Positions 1 to 8,863 of a DNA stretch of 37,358 nt are shown in pieces (the first letter of the stretch is position 1; every line of letters starts with the position of its first letter). The notes under the pieces were generated by a model that did no database searches, was not told the origin of the DNA, and was given only the letters and a program-made list of their open reading frames with translations. A program made the position numbers and the translations under genes. Origin of the DNA: Chlorobiota bacterium (GTDB taxonomy: Bacteria > Bacteroidota > Bacteroidia > Bacteroidales > VadinHA17); contig JAADHC010000055.1 in the NCBI GenBank assembly GCA_013152085.1, positions 29,545 through 66,902 of the forward strand, read 5' to 3'.

Positions 1-10
1 CCTGGTTGGA

Positions 11-61
11 TTTTCGAGCATCCTCGAAAAACTGACCAAAACGAAGTTTTGGAGTTTTTCG
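11..61. repeat. Two overlapping hairpins in the spacer at the window start
   Basis: Two inverted repeats share bases. The first pairs TTTTCGAG (11-18) with CTCGAAAA (23-30). The second pairs CGAAAAAC (25-32) with GTTTTTCG (54-61) and, inside it, CCAAAAC (36-42) with GTTTTGG (46-52) around a GAA loop. Because bases 25-30 belong to both, the two hairpins cannot form together. The second resembles the hairpin at 33992-34030 in its outer arms, its GAA loop and the trailing GGGAC. No gene is visible in 1-237, so the spacer may belong to an upstream gene end or to a dispersed repeat. Confidence 0.6.
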
Positions 62-194
62 GGACTACCACTGCTCCACCCCGCAATATATATTTTCATT
101 CGTATTTTCAGGAACCTTTGGTTAATAGTGGTATCCTGCCATCTTTCAAACTGCAAAAGTAATCGATACTTTCTTATTCTCAAAATAATTGTTG

Positions 195-202
195 TAATTT
201 TG
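195..202 (+). promoter_or_regulatory. Putative -7 promoter element for the superoxide-reductase-like gene
   Basis: TAATTTTG matches the Bacteroidota -7 consensus TAnnTTTG and lies 35 bp before the ATG at 238. No clear -33 TTTG is present at the usual distance, so the call rests on the -7 match and its position. Confidence 0.4.
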
Positions 203-237
203 TTCCGCTTTTTACAGAACCTGCAAAAGAACAGATC

Positions 238-621
238 ATGCCTCGAATTTTTACTCCGGGTAATATCGATAAGGAAGAAAAAGAAATCAGAAAAGATTAT
301 TCCGACCGTCATACTCCTCATGTGATCTGTGATGATCAGGCAAAGCGCGGAAGAAAATTCAGGGTTAAAGTTCGGCTGGGGGAGCAGCATCCCCACCCTG
401 ATGATGCGGATCATTATATTGCTTACCTGCAACTTTGGAACCGTGAAACCCTGATTGCCGAAACACGTTACCAGTCAGGAGCCTTTGGAAACGAACTTTC
501 ACATCCCGGGGTAGATTTTTATATCCATCCGCGAATAAGTATGAATCTGAGTGCCATGGCATTGTGTACAAAACATGGTCCCTGGCAAAGTGAATCAATA
601 GCTGTGGAGGTTTTTGATTAA
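238..621 (+). CDS. Class II superoxide reductase-like (desulfoferrodoxin C-domain) protein
   Basis: A 127-residue protein of the SORL family. Superoxide reductases reduce superoxide to hydrogen peroxide at a mononuclear iron held by four His and one Cys, and are typical of anaerobes. Visible ligand motifs are GEQHPHPDDADHYIAY (residues about 48-63), which supplies early histidines, and the C-terminal ALCTKHGPW, which supplies the Cys and last His. The N-terminal rubredoxin-like desulforedoxin domain of class I enzymes is absent, and the length fits a stand-alone catalytic domain. No signal peptide is seen, so it is probably cytoplasmic. It sits 12 bp before the M23 peptidase gene and may be cotranscribed with it. 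The family call is strong. Enzymatic activity is inferred. Confidence 0.87.
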   Translation: MPRIFTPGNIDKEEKEIRKDYSDRHTPHVICDDQAKRGRKFRVKVRLGEQHPHPDDADHYIAYLQLWNRETLIAETRYQSGAFGNELSHPGVDFYIHPRISMNLSAMALCTKHGPWQSESIAVEVFD

Positions 622-633
622 TATCCCTTATGA

Positions 634-1503
634 ATGAATAAGATGCCGAAAAAGAAAAAAAACGCATGGTCAGAAAAATATAAACTGACCCTTTCCAAAG
701 ATGAAACTTTTGAGGAGGTATGGCAGGTCAGGCTGACAAAGTTTAATTTTATTGTAATTCTCGGCTCTTCCATTCTGCTGTTGGTGGTGCTGGTAGCGTT
801 TCTGATTGCTTTTACCAGCCTGCGAGAATTTATTCCCGGCTATCCGGATGTGAATATGCGGATGAACATTGTACGAAATGCCATCCTGCTTGATTCTCTT
901 GAACATGAGATAAAGGTAAGAGATCAATATTTTGAAAATATGAAAAGAATTGTTTCGGGACAGGAACCGGAAAGTATGTTTGCAGAACAGGATACAAGTA
1001 TACAGGTTGAAAATATTGAGTTTACCCGTTCGCTTGAGGATTCACTTTTGCGTCAACAAATAGAATCCGAAGAAGAATATAATCTTTCGGTGAATCTTGT
1101 TCCGAATCAGACGGATGGACATTTTTATAATCTGCATTTTTTCCCTCCGTTATACGGGATCATTTCAAACAGGTTTAATCCTGCAAATAATCATTATGGA
1201 ACGGATATTGTCGGGACACCTGATGAAGTGGTACATGCTGCGCTTGGAGGGACTGTTGTGTTTGCCGGCTGGACCATTGAAACCGGTAATGTGATCCAGA
1301 TTCAGCATCCCGATGAACTTATTACGATTTACAAACATAACAGTAAATTGCTCAAAAAAGTGGGGATGCATGTAGAAACCGGAGAAGCAGTTGCGCTGTT
1401 AGGCGGTAGTGGTGAATTATATACTACCGGTCCACACCTTCACTTCGAGATATGGTACAAGGGTGAACCGCTGGATCCTGAGAAATATATTAAATTTCAG
1501 TAG
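634..1503 (+). CDS. Membrane-anchored M23 family metallopeptidase
   Basis: A 289-residue protein with a short basic N-terminus, one transmembrane helix at about 39-62, a coiled-coil-like middle (about 80-150) and a C-terminal LytM/M23 peptidase domain (about 172-285). The zinc-binding signature is visible as HYGTD (H187, D191) and HLHF (H268, H270), so the domain appears catalytically competent. M23 enzymes cleave peptide cross-links of peptidoglycan, and this one should act in the periplasm while anchored in the inner membrane. The start could be ATG 634 or ATG 643 (MPKKKK), and nothing in the spacing decides. It follows the superoxide-reductase-like gene by 12 bp. A regulatory rather than lytic role cannot be excluded. 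Confidence 0.9.
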   Translation: MNKMPKKKKNAWSEKYKLTLSKDETFEEVWQVRLTKFNFIVILGSSILLLVVLVAFLIAFTSLREFIPGYPDVNMRMNIVRNAILLDSLEHEIKVRDQYFENMKRIVSGQEPESMFAEQDTSIQVENIEFTRSLEDSLLRQQIESEEEYNLSVNLVPNQTDGHFYNLHFFPPLYGIISNRFNPANNHYGTDIVGTPDEVVHAALGGTVVFAGWTIETGNVIQIQHPDELITIYKHNSKLLKKVGMHVETGEAVALLGGSGELYTTGPHLHFEIWYKGEPLDPEKYIKFQ

Positions 1504-1509
1504 GATATT

Positions 1510-1517
1510 TATGTTTG
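1510..1517 (+). promoter_or_regulatory. Possible -7 promoter element upstream of dxr
   Basis: TATGTTTG fits TAnnTTTG and lies 34 bp before the dxr ATG, in the 48-bp gap after the peptidase gene. No convincing -33 element is seen, so chance occurrence is quite possible. Confidence 0.3.
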
Positions 1518-1551
1518 AACAATTAAGGTTGCTTATCAGGTTCGCTGATTT

Positions 1552-2700
1552 ATGAAGAAGAAAATATCCATACTGGGATCAACAGGTTCGATAGGCACGC
1601 AGGCTTTGGATGTAATCCGTTCATTCCCTGATCATTTTGAAGTGACGGTTCTGGCAGCAGGAACCAATGCCGGTCTTTTGATCAAACAGGCGCTTGAATG
1701 GGGACCAAAGATTGTGGTTATTGCCGATAAAACGCGTTATAAGGAGGTTCAAACGGCTTTGCATACTCATGGTATTGAGGTACGTTGTGGTGAGGAAGGC
1801 CTGATAGAGGCTGCCCGGTACCCTTCGGCAGACATGGTTTTGGTATCTTTGGTCGGTTTTGCTGCACTGACACCAACGATCGAGGCTATCCGTGCACGGA
1901 AAGATATTGCTCTGGCCAGTAAGGAGGTGATGGTCGTGGCCGGAGGGATGGTAACCCGGCTGGCTGAAGAGAAGAATATCCGGATATTACCCGTTGATTC
2001 CGAACATTCGGCAATTTTTCAATGTCTTGAAGGAGAATCGAAGCAACAGGTGGAAAAAATTTATTTAACGGCTTCGGGAGGTCCGTTTTTACGATATCAC
2101 CCCAATGAAATGGAATGCATCTCTCCGGAAGCGGCTTTGAAGCACCCCAACTGGAAAATGGGAAATAAAATCACAATCGATTCGGCATCCATGATGAATA
2201 AAGGTCTTGAAGTCATTGAAGCCAAATGGCTGTTTGGACTTGATCCTGATCAGATTGATGTGGTAATCCATCCTCAGTCCATCGTACATTCACTGGTTCA
2301 GTTCAGGGATGGCGCTTTAAAAGCACAACTGGGGACGCCGGATATGCGCCTGCCTATTTTATATGCTTTTTCGTGGCCGCAACGGTTATCCGCCTCCTGG
2401 CCCAGATTCGATTTTGCCGATTATCCTTCTTTAACATTCGAGAAGGCAGATCAAAAAAAATTTCGTAACCTTGCCCTTTCATTTCAGGCACTCAGAAAAG
2501 GCGGGAATATTCCCTGTGTTTTAAATGCGGCAAATGAGGTGGTGGTACAGGCCTTTCTTGAAAAACAACTTGATTTTATGAAGATGCCTGATGTTATTGA
2601 GCAAACCATGGAACGATCGGTATATATTGCCAATCCTGATTTGCAGGAACTTAGACAATGCGACCTGGAAGCCAGATTGATAGCATCGGAATATATTTAA
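1552..2700 (+). CDS. dxr: 1-deoxy-D-xylulose 5-phosphate reductoisomerase
   Basis: A 382-residue enzyme catalysing the NADPH-dependent conversion of 1-deoxy-D-xylulose 5-phosphate to 2-C-methyl-D-erythritol 4-phosphate, the committed step of the MEP isoprenoid pathway in the cytoplasm. The N-terminal Rossmann motif GSTGSIG is at residues 9-15. Metal and substrate residues follow in family order: VDSEH (D149, E151), TASGGPF (about 173-179) and SASMMNKGLEVIEAKW, in which N216, K217 and E220 match the catalytic-site positions. Length is normal. The rseP gene starts 15 bp downstream, an arrangement also common elsewhere, where isoprenoid and envelope genes cluster. No disruption is seen. Confidence 0.97.
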   Translation: MKKKISILGSTGSIGTQALDVIRSFPDHFEVTVLAAGTNAGLLIKQALEWGPKIVVIADKTRYKEVQTALHTHGIEVRCGEEGLIEAARYPSADMVLVSLVGFAALTPTIEAIRARKDIALASKEVMVVAGGMVTRLAEEKNIRILPVDSEHSAIFQCLEGESKQQVEKIYLTASGGPFLRYHPNEMECISPEAALKHPNWKMGNKITIDSASMMNKGLEVIEAKWLFGLDPDQIDVVIHPQSIVHSLVQFRDGALKAQLGTPDMRLPILYAFSWPQRLSASWPRFDFADYPSLTFEKADQKKFRNLALSFQALRKGGNIPCVLNAANEVVVQAFLEKQLDFMKMPDVIEQTMERSVYIANPDLQELRQCDLEARLIASEYI

Positions 2701-2715
2701 TACTTTAGACCATTT

Positions 2716-4041
2716 ATGGAAGTACTTGTAAAAATCACACAGTTCCTGCTCAGTCTCTCAATACTGGTGATCCTTCATGAATTTGGACATTTTCTGTTTG
2801 CCCGTCTTTTTAATACACGGGTTGAAAAGTTTTATCTGTTTTTTAACCCATGGTTTACATTATTTAAGTTTAAACGGGGTGAAACGGAATACGGAATCGG
2901 ATGGTTGCCCCTGGGAGGTTATGTAAAAATTGCGGGCATGATCGATGAATCCATGGATCGCGAACAAATGAAACGGCCTCCCCAACCCTGGGAATTCAGG
3001 TCAAAACCGGCATGGAAGCGCCTGTTGATCATGCTTGGCGGCGTGTTGGTGAATTTTATTCTGGCTATCGTTATTTATGCTTCTGTCCTGTATGTTTGGG
3101 GAGAAGAATACCTCCCCACATCGGAGGTGAAGTATGGTATCCTTGTTGATAAAACCGGTGAGGAAATGGGCCTTCGTAATGGGGATATTATCTATTCTTT
3201 GGATCAGCTGCCGGTTGAAAATTTTTATCATATCATCCCGGAAATCATATTAAACCACCGGAATACGATACAGGTGAAACGTAACGGTATGATGATCAAT
3301 GTGGTTATTCCGGATACGGTTTATCCAAAACTGATCAAGGGGAAAGTTAAGATAGAACCGCGCCTGCCTTTTCATCCATTTCTCGTTAATAATTTTATGA
3401 AAATATCACCGGGCAGGGATTCCGGACTGAAGAAAGGGGATGAAATCGCCGGGATTGATGGGAAACAGTTTGAATATTATGATGAGTTTAAGGATTATCT
3501 TACATCCCGGAAAGGTGAAACGGTTCGTTTGTCAGTTGTCAGGAACAAAGACACTCTGAATTTTCCCGTTAAATTAACGGAAAATGGGATGATCGGGGTC
3601 GTGCGTGATATGAGCGGACTTTTTACTTTCAAAAAGGTGAACTATACTTTTGGTCAGGCTATACCTGCGGGAATAAAAAAAGGTTTTAAAACCCTGAATG
3701 ATTATCTGAAGCAGCTGAAACTGATCTTCTCTCCGCAAATGAAAGCGTATGAGTCGCTGGGTGGTTTTATTACTATCGGAAGTATTTTTCCTGGTGTCTG
3801 GGACTGGAATGCTTTCTGGAACCTGACGGCTTTTCTTTCGATTATCCTGGCCATTATGAACCTGATTCCTATTCCCGGCCTTGACGGCGGGCATGTTATG
3901 TTCCTGCTTTATGAAGTAGTTTCAGGCCGGAAACCGGGTGAAAAATTTCTGGAATATGCCCAGATTGTCGGTATGATTATTATTCTCGCTTTATTACTTT
4001 TTGCCAATGGAAATGATATTCTCAGATTATTGAAGAAGTAG
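2716..4041 (+). CDS. rseP: RseP family site-2 protease (membrane zinc metalloprotease)
   Basis: A 441-residue intramembrane protease that cuts single-pass membrane proteins such as anti-sigma factors or signal-peptide remnants. The zinc motif HEFGH lies in the first transmembrane segment (residues 21-25). The second conserved motif LDGGH (389-393, D390 the likely third ligand) lies near the C-terminal membrane segments. Two PDZ-like regions occupy roughly residues 140-310, with a membrane helix near 107-127 before them. It follows dxr by 15 bp, so the two are probably one transcript. The substrate is not known from this window, because no anti-sigma factor gene is nearby. Confidence 0.95.
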   Translation: MEVLVKITQFLLSLSILVILHEFGHFLFARLFNTRVEKFYLFFNPWFTLFKFKRGETEYGIGWLPLGGYVKIAGMIDESMDREQMKRPPQPWEFRSKPAWKRLLIMLGGVLVNFILAIVIYASVLYVWGEEYLPTSEVKYGILVDKTGEEMGLRNGDIIYSLDQLPVENFYHIIPEIILNHRNTIQVKRNGMMINVVIPDTVYPKLIKGKVKIEPRLPFHPFLVNNFMKISPGRDSGLKKGDEIAGIDGKQFEYYDEFKDYLTSRKGETVRLSVVRNKDTLNFPVKLTENGMIGVVRDMSGLFTFKKVNYTFGQAIPAGIKKGFKTLNDYLKQLKLIFSPQMKAYESLGGFITIGSIFPGVWDWNAFWNLTAFLSIILAIMNLIPIPGLDGGHVMFLLYEVVSGRKPGEKFLEYAQIVGMIIILALLLFANGNDILRLLKK

Positions 4042-4054
4042 TTTCATTCATTTA

Positions 4055-4088
4055 TTTGGATATATAAAGAAAAATATTCATACCTTTG
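4055..4088 (+). promoter_or_regulatory. Putative Bacteroidota promoter for tatA
   Basis: TTTG at 4055-4058 and TACCTTTG at 4081-4088 resemble the -33 TTTG and -7 TAnnTTTG elements, with a 22-bp spacer that is slightly long. The tatA ATG lies 24 bp after the -7 element. Confidence 0.5.
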
Positions 4089-4112
4089 TTATGTATTGAA
4101 AAATTTTGAGTT

Positions 4113-4319
4113 ATGTTGACAGGAGTAGTAATAGCCGGTATGTTCGGGCCCACCGAGATTGTGATCATCATTCTTGTGCTGGTGCTTTTATTTGGTGGAA
4201 GAAAAATTCCCGAACTGATGCGTGGACTGGGCCAGGGAATGAAAGAATTTAAAAAAGCCACTAAGGATGAGCCTCCCAAGGCTACAGATAAACCAGGCAA
4301 CAACGAAATTGAATCCTGA
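4113..4319 (+). CDS. tatA: Twin-arginine translocase subunit TatA/E
   Basis: A 68-residue protein with the TatA layout: a short N-terminus containing FGPTE, a single hydrophobic helix (about 14-27), the hinge FGGRKIPEL and an amphipathic helix ([13 protein letters not shown]), then a charged, probably disordered tail. TatA oligomers form the passage for folded proteins with twin-arginine signals across the inner membrane. No tatC is in the window, so its partner must be encoded elsewhere. It probably has its own promoter at 4055-4088 and is followed by a terminator-like hairpin, which suggests a monocistronic unit. Confidence 0.93.
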   Translation: MLTGVVIAGMFGPTEIVIIILVLVLLFGGRKIPELMRGLGQGMKEFKKATKDEPPKATDKPGNNEIES

Positions 4320-4359
4320 CAGGTACCTAAACCAGGCCTTCTGCAGAATTTACATGATG

Positions 4360-4398
4360 AAAAGTTTACAGCATTTTTTGTTGTAAGCTTTTTTTTTT
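4360..4398 (+). terminator. AT-rich intrinsic terminator after tatA
   Basis: AAAAGTTTACA (4360-4370) can pair with TGTAAGCTTTT (4382-4392) over 11 positions with one G-T wobble, and the right arm runs straight into more T residues. The stem is weak in G+C, so efficiency is uncertain. Confidence 0.55.
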
Positions 4399-4468
4399 CA
4401 GGTGAGGTACAATTTTTGCAGGAAGATATCGCAGATAAATGAATTAATGAATAAATAATAAAAAAGTC

Positions 4469-5494
4469 ATGAGGATCTTTACAGGTTTTGTCCGGAAAGG
4501 AATGTTTATATGCTCATTGTTTTTTTTACTCATTGTTTCAGGATGCAAATCAGGTATGGAAACGATGAAACCTATGGTATCGGGTGCTGCAGGAGAAGTG
4601 TTGCTGGTTATGCCTGATGCTCAATGGGAGCGACCTGCCGGGGAAAAGTTCAAAGCGCTGCTTACACAGGAAATCCCCTATCTGCCACAGCCGGAACCGA
4701 TGTTTACCCTTATTCATGTCTCTCCGGCCAACTTTGACAAGATGTTCTTCAGCCACCGAAACATTATTATTGTCAAAACGGGTTCACAATATAAAGAAGC
4801 CAGGCTGGTTATTAAAAAAGACCAGTGGGCAGCCCCGCAAATTGTTATTGACGTGGAGGCTCCCTCCGACAGTACGCTTGTACAGCTTTTGAATGTCCGT
4901 GGTTCAGCTTTGGTGGATAAGATCAATCAGGCGGAACGTGACCGGATTTTATCAAATTATCGCAGCTATATTGAAGCGCCGATATATCAGACTTTAAAAA
5001 GCAAATACCACCTGACACTGGCTATTCCAAAAGGATACAGCCTGGATGTTGACTCGGTTGATTTTGCATGGATTGCCAGTGAAACACCTGCCACCAGTCA
5101 GGGAATCCTTATTTATACCTATCCCTATACGGATGAAATTGAACTGGCCCCGGGAAATCTGATAAAAACAAGAAACCGCTTTTTAAAGAAGTATGTTCAC
5201 GGCCCGGTTGAAGGGACTTTCATGTCAACAGAAACTTTATTGCCACCACTCTTTCATGAGTTTACATTGAATGGTGAATATGTTGCCGAAATGAAAGGGC
5301 TTTGGAAACTGGAAAACGGATTTATGGGGGGGCCGTTTGTCAGTTTTACGACCATTGATAAATACCGTAATCGGGTTGTAACCGTAGAGGGGTTTGTATA
5401 TGCTCCAAGTGAAAAGAAAAGAGAGTTATTCAGACAGGTTGAAAGTATTTTATATTCTCTGAAAATCGTCCCTCCCGAAACCGAAAAGAAATAG
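4469..5494 (+). CDS. DUF4837-like lipoprotein
   Basis: A 341-residue predicted lipoprotein. The N-terminus has basic residues, a hydrophobic stretch (about 12-23) and the lipobox VSGC, giving lipidation at C26. The remainder is a globular domain without catalytic motifs that I recognise. The beginning of the mature part (GAAGEVLLVM) and overall length fit the Bacteroidota-restricted family DUF4837, whose function is unknown. It is flanked by a terminator-like hairpin upstream and a putative promoter for the aminopeptidase downstream, so it may be transcribed alone. Lipoprotein status is well supported. The family name is from memory of its general character. Confidence 0.75.
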   Translation: MRIFTGFVRKGMFICSLFFLLIVSGCKSGMETMKPMVSGAAGEVLLVMPDAQWERPAGEKFKALLTQEIPYLPQPEPMFTLIHVSPANFDKMFFSHRNIIIVKTGSQYKEARLVIKKDQWAAPQIVIDVEAPSDSTLVQLLNVRGSALVDKINQAERDRILSNYRSYIEAPIYQTLKSKYHLTLAIPKGYSLDVDSVDFAWIASETPATSQGILIYTYPYTDEIELAPGNLIKTRNRFLKKYVHGPVEGTFMSTETLLPPLFHEFTLNGEYVAEMKGLWKLENGFMGGPFVSFTTIDKYRNRVVTVEGFVYAPSEKKRELFRQVESILYSLKIVPPETEKK

Positions 5495-5580
5495 TTTCTT
5501 CTTAAACCTCTTGTCCCGGACACAAATTCATATTCGTTTCAGGATATGGGAAAAGATTCCCTATAGCAAGCGATTTTTCT

Positions 5581-5588
5581 TACTTTTG
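5581..5588 (+). promoter_or_regulatory. Putative -7 promoter element for the aminopeptidase gene
   Basis: TACTTTTG matches TAnnTTTG and lies 16 bp before the ATG at 5605. A matching -33 TTTG is not evident. Confidence 0.4.
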
Positions 5589-5604
5589 CACCACGAATCC
5601 TGAA

Positions 5605-7047
5605 ATGATGAAAACAATGCTAAAGCTTACCGGAAAAGAAAGAGAAATCAGTACCATATATCTGATCTCCAAAGCCGGAGATATCGGGCAATTACCCCTT
5701 ACACCTGAAGAAAAAAGGTTTTGTTTGGGAAGATTTGAACAAAAAGAAAAATATGCTGAAGTAGCACACCTGCCCAACTGGATATATGTTGTTGTATTTG
5801 TGCAGGAAGAAGATAGCAGGGAAGATCTGGAATCCCTGCGCAGAAGTGGTTCGGCTGTAAACAATCAGTTACAGTGCAGGCAGGCAGATGAAGTGCAGAT
5901 TGTCGATTATCATACAGATTCTGCTCCGCTCCGGGCGCTTTTGGAGGGGCTTATCCTTTCCAACTATCGTTTTGATAAATATCTTACCCGCGAGGATATC
6001 CTGAAGAAAAACAAAATGCTTACAAGCTATACTGTAATAAGCAAGAATGTCATGCCTGCTGATCTGGAAGCATGGCAGAATATTCTCGATGGAGTATATT
6101 ATGCACGTGATCTTGTAAATGAGCCGGTATCTTTTCTGAATGCCGTACAATTGTCAAAGGAAATTGAACGCCTGGGGAAAGCGTCGGGTTTTACCGTTGA
6201 GGTGTTGCATAAACCCAAAATCGAATCTTTGCGTATGGGTGGATTACTGGCAGTAAACAGGGGGAGTATTGATCCTCCGACTTTTTCAATCCTGGAATGG
6301 AATCCCGTTGATGCTGTCAATAAGGATCCGTATGTAATCATCGGGAAGGGTGTTGTTTTTGATACAGGTGGCCTGAGCCTGAAACCCACTAAGGACAGCA
6401 TGGATACCATGAAGTCGGATATGGGAGGGGGTGCTGCAGTGGTTGGCAGTATGTATGCTATTGCTAAAAATAAGATTCCGGTTCATGTTATCGGACTGGT
6501 TCCCGCTACAGACAACCGGCCTGACGGAAATGCCTATACTCCGGGGGATGTAATAACCATGATGGACGGATCAACGGTGGAGGTGCTGAATACGGATGCC
6601 GAAGGCCGGATGATCCTTGCTGATGCCCTTACCTATGCCAAAAGATATAATCCGGAGTTGATTATTGAACTTTCCACGCTTACCGGTGCAGCGGCCATGG
6701 CCATTGGCCCCTATGGCATCGTAGGCATGGGGAATGCCCCGGATGCGATATTCGAACGTCTTATCGGATCCGGAGAAAATGTATGGGAACGGGTTGTGCG
6801 TTTCCCTTTCTGGAAAGAGTATGAGGAAATGCTTCGTTCGGATATTGCTGATTTGAAAAATATCGGGGGCAGTGAAGGAGGAGCCATAACCGCCGGAAAA
6901 TTTCTAGAACATTTTACGGAATATCCCTATATCCATCTTGACATTGCCGGGCCTGCTTTTCTTCAGAAAGCCGAGCATTACAACCCCAAAGGGGGTACAG
7001 GCGTTGGTGTCAGGTTGTTATATCATTTTATCGGGGAAAGCATTTAG
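5605..7047 (+). CDS. pepA: M17 leucyl aminopeptidase
   Basis: A 480-residue cytosolic dizinc aminopeptidase that removes N-terminal residues from peptides. The C-terminal catalytic domain carries the full family signature: GKGVVFDTGGLSLKP supplies K248, D253 and K260, SDMGGG supplies D272, and NTDAEGR supplies D331, E333 and the catalytic R335. The N-terminal domain (about 1-165) is divergent, as usual for the family. The start at ATG 5605 lies just after a putative promoter. An earlier in-frame ATG is not needed. pdxA begins 32 bp later on the same strand, so cotranscription is possible. Confidence 0.95.
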   Translation: MMKTMLKLTGKEREISTIYLISKAGDIGQLPLTPEEKRFCLGRFEQKEKYAEVAHLPNWIYVVVFVQEEDSREDLESLRRSGSAVNNQLQCRQADEVQIVDYHTDSAPLRALLEGLILSNYRFDKYLTREDILKKNKMLTSYTVISKNVMPADLEAWQNILDGVYYARDLVNEPVSFLNAVQLSKEIERLGKASGFTVEVLHKPKIESLRMGGLLAVNRGSIDPPTFSILEWNPVDAVNKDPYVIIGKGVVFDTGGLSLKPTKDSMDTMKSDMGGGAAVVGSMYAIAKNKIPVHVIGLVPATDNRPDGNAYTPGDVITMMDGSTVEVLNTDAEGRMILADALTYAKRYNPELIIELSTLTGAAAMAIGPYGIVGMGNAPDAIFERLIGSGENVWERVVRFPFWKEYEEMLRSDIADLKNIGGSEGGAITAGKFLEHFTEYPYIHLDIAGPAFLQKAEHYNPKGGTGVGVRLLYHFIGESI

Positions 7048-7079
7048 ATGTGTTAGCCTAACCAAAAATATATAGCACT

Positions 7080-8156
7080 ATGCTTCACAATAAGATTGTT
7101 GCCGGAATAACCCAAGGAGATATTAATGGGATCAGTTATGAAGTAATTATGAAAACACTCAGTGATCCCAGGATTAATGAATTTTGTATCCCTGTGGTTT
7201 ACGGTTCTCCCAAGGTTGCCGCTTATCACAGAAAGGCCGTTAATCTGACCAATTTTAGCTTTCACCATATTCATGCAGCCTCAGAAGCCAATCCGAAAAA
7301 AGCAAATATTATTAATTGTGTGAGTGATGATATCCGGGTTGAACTGGGGAAATCCACTGCCATGGCCGGTGAAGCGTCGGTTGTCAGTCTTGAAAGAGCG
7401 GTACAGGACCTGAAAACAGGTCGTGTGGATGTTCTCGTAACAGGCCCCATTAATAAGCATAATGTTTATTCAGAATCTTTTCCTTTTCCCGGTCATACCG
7501 AGTTTTTCGAGCATACTTTCGGGAAAGAAGGTGAGAGTCTGATGTTCCTGATTGGAGAACAATTGAGGGTTGGGTTGGTCACCGGTCATATCCCGCTTGC
7601 TGAAGTACCGCAAACGGTTACACAGGAACGGGTACGAGAAAAAGCCAGGATTATGGAGGCATCCCTGCGCAGGGATTTTAACATCCGGAAACCCCGTATT
7701 GCCGTATTGGGGGTAAATCCTCATGCCGGAGATGATGGCTTGTTGGGACATGAAGAAATTGACCAGGTAATCCCGGCTATAAAAGAGTTGTATGAAAAAG
7801 AAGATCTTTTGGTTTTCGGGCCGTATCCGGCAGATGGATTTTTCGGATCGGGGGAATTCAAGAAATTTGATGGCGTATTGGCAATGTATCACGATCAGGG
7901 TTTGTCTTCTTTTAAGGCACTTAACTTTCACAAAGGAGTAAACTTTACTGCCGGTCTGCCGTTTGTCCGTACATCTCCCGGTCATGGAACAGCTTACGAT
8001 CTGGCCGGGGCCGGAAAAGCTTCTCCGGAATCTTTCAGGGAAGCCCTTTTTATGGCCATTGATATTTTCAGAAACCGGCAGTCATATGATGAGATCACAC
8101 AGAATCCACTACCTTCATATAATAAACAACATAACGGAGACCAAGGTGATTCCTGA
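7080..8156 (+). CDS. pdxA: 4-hydroxythreonine-4-phosphate dehydrogenase
   Basis: A 358-residue NAD-dependent, metal-binding dehydrogenase of pyridoxal 5'-phosphate synthesis (DXP-dependent route). It oxidises 4-phosphohydroxythreonine, whose product decarboxylates and is used by PdxJ. Family motifs in order are ITQGDINGI (about 9-17), TGPINK, FPGHTEF, NPHAGD, YHDQGL and TSPGHGTAYD, which supply the conserved metal-binding histidines. It lies between the aminopeptidase and ruvA. Its pathway uses deoxyxylulose phosphate, the substrate of dxr 6 kb upstream, but PdxJ is not in the window. No truncation is seen. Confidence 0.96.
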   Translation: MLHNKIVAGITQGDINGISYEVIMKTLSDPRINEFCIPVVYGSPKVAAYHRKAVNLTNFSFHHIHAASEANPKKANIINCVSDDIRVELGKSTAMAGEASVVSLERAVQDLKTGRVDVLVTGPINKHNVYSESFPFPGHTEFFEHTFGKEGESLMFLIGEQLRVGLVTGHIPLAEVPQTVTQERVREKARIMEASLRRDFNIRKPRIAVLGVNPHAGDDGLLGHEEIDQVIPAIKELYEKEDLLVFGPYPADGFFGSGEFKKFDGVLAMYHDQGLSSFKALNFHKGVNFTAGLPFVRTSPGHGTAYDLAGAGKASPESFREALFMAIDIFRNRQSYDEITQNPLPSYNKQHNGDQGDS

Positions 8157-8251
8157 TACATCTGACGGGGATTCCGGGAGAATCAGGGAGAGGGGGAAAG
8201 AGGATAACATTAAGGTACTCCTTGACAGGAAAGTTTCTAAACTGAGAAATC

Positions 8252-8833
8252 ATGTATGAATATATCAAAGGTACAATCCATGAGATAACTCCGGCAAATG
8301 TGATTATTGATTCAGGGGGCATGGGTTACCATATTCTCATCTCTGTTCATACCTTTTCATTATTGAAAGAAAAGAAAGAGACCTTGCTGTACCTGCATCA
8401 GGTGGTAAGGGAGGATGCACATCTTCTCTATGGGTTTGCAGAAAAGCAGGAACGTGAAATTTTCCGGCTGCTGATCAGTGTATCCGGAATAGGTGCCGGA
8501 ACGGCATTGCTGGTTCTGTCTTCCCTGACTCCCGTTGAGGTTTCCAGGGCTATAGCCTCTGAGAATGTGACTCTGCTCAGGAATATTAAAGGTATCGGAA
8601 CAAAAACAGCTCAGCGTATCATCGTTGATTTGAAAGATAAAGTGGGACGGATTGCCGGGAAAGATGAATTCTTGGTTCCTGCGGACAATACGATCCTTGA
8701 TGAAGCGTTATCTGCATTGGTTACCCTGGGTTTTGGAAAGGCTGGCGTTAATAAGGTAGTAGAAAAGATTCTTTCGGAAAATCCGGAGTGGCCCCTGGAG
8801 GATATAATTAAGGAAGCATTAAAGCACCTATAG
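8252..8833 (+). CDS. ruvA: Holliday junction branch migration protein RuvA
   Basis: A 193-residue protein that binds four-way DNA junctions as a tetramer and loads the RuvB motor during recombinational repair. It shows the N-terminal OB-fold (about 1-62, beginning MYEYIKGTI), paired helix-hairpin-helix motifs (SGIGAGTA near 79-86 and KGIGTKTAQRI near 114-124) and the C-terminal three-helix RuvB-binding domain (ALSALVTLGF and following). The 95-bp gap after pdxA has no other gene. The sprA start lies 30 bp downstream. The ruvA-sprA order suggests they share a transcript. Confidence 0.96.
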   Translation: MYEYIKGTIHEITPANVIIDSGGMGYHILISVHTFSLLKEKKETLLYLHQVVREDAHLLYGFAEKQEREIFRLLISVSGIGAGTALLVLSSLTPVEVSRAIASENVTLLRNIKGIGTKTAQRIIVDLKDKVGRIAGKDEFLVPADNTILDEALSALVTLGFGKAGVNKVVEKILSENPEWPLEDIIKEALKHL

Positions 8834-8863
8834 TCATAATCCGTCAGTAAGGTTATTATACGC

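Noticed and set aside
128-325. A 65-codon open frame before the superoxide-reductase-like gene
   Set aside because: It overlaps the real gene in another frame, spans the putative promoter and has no protein-like pattern.
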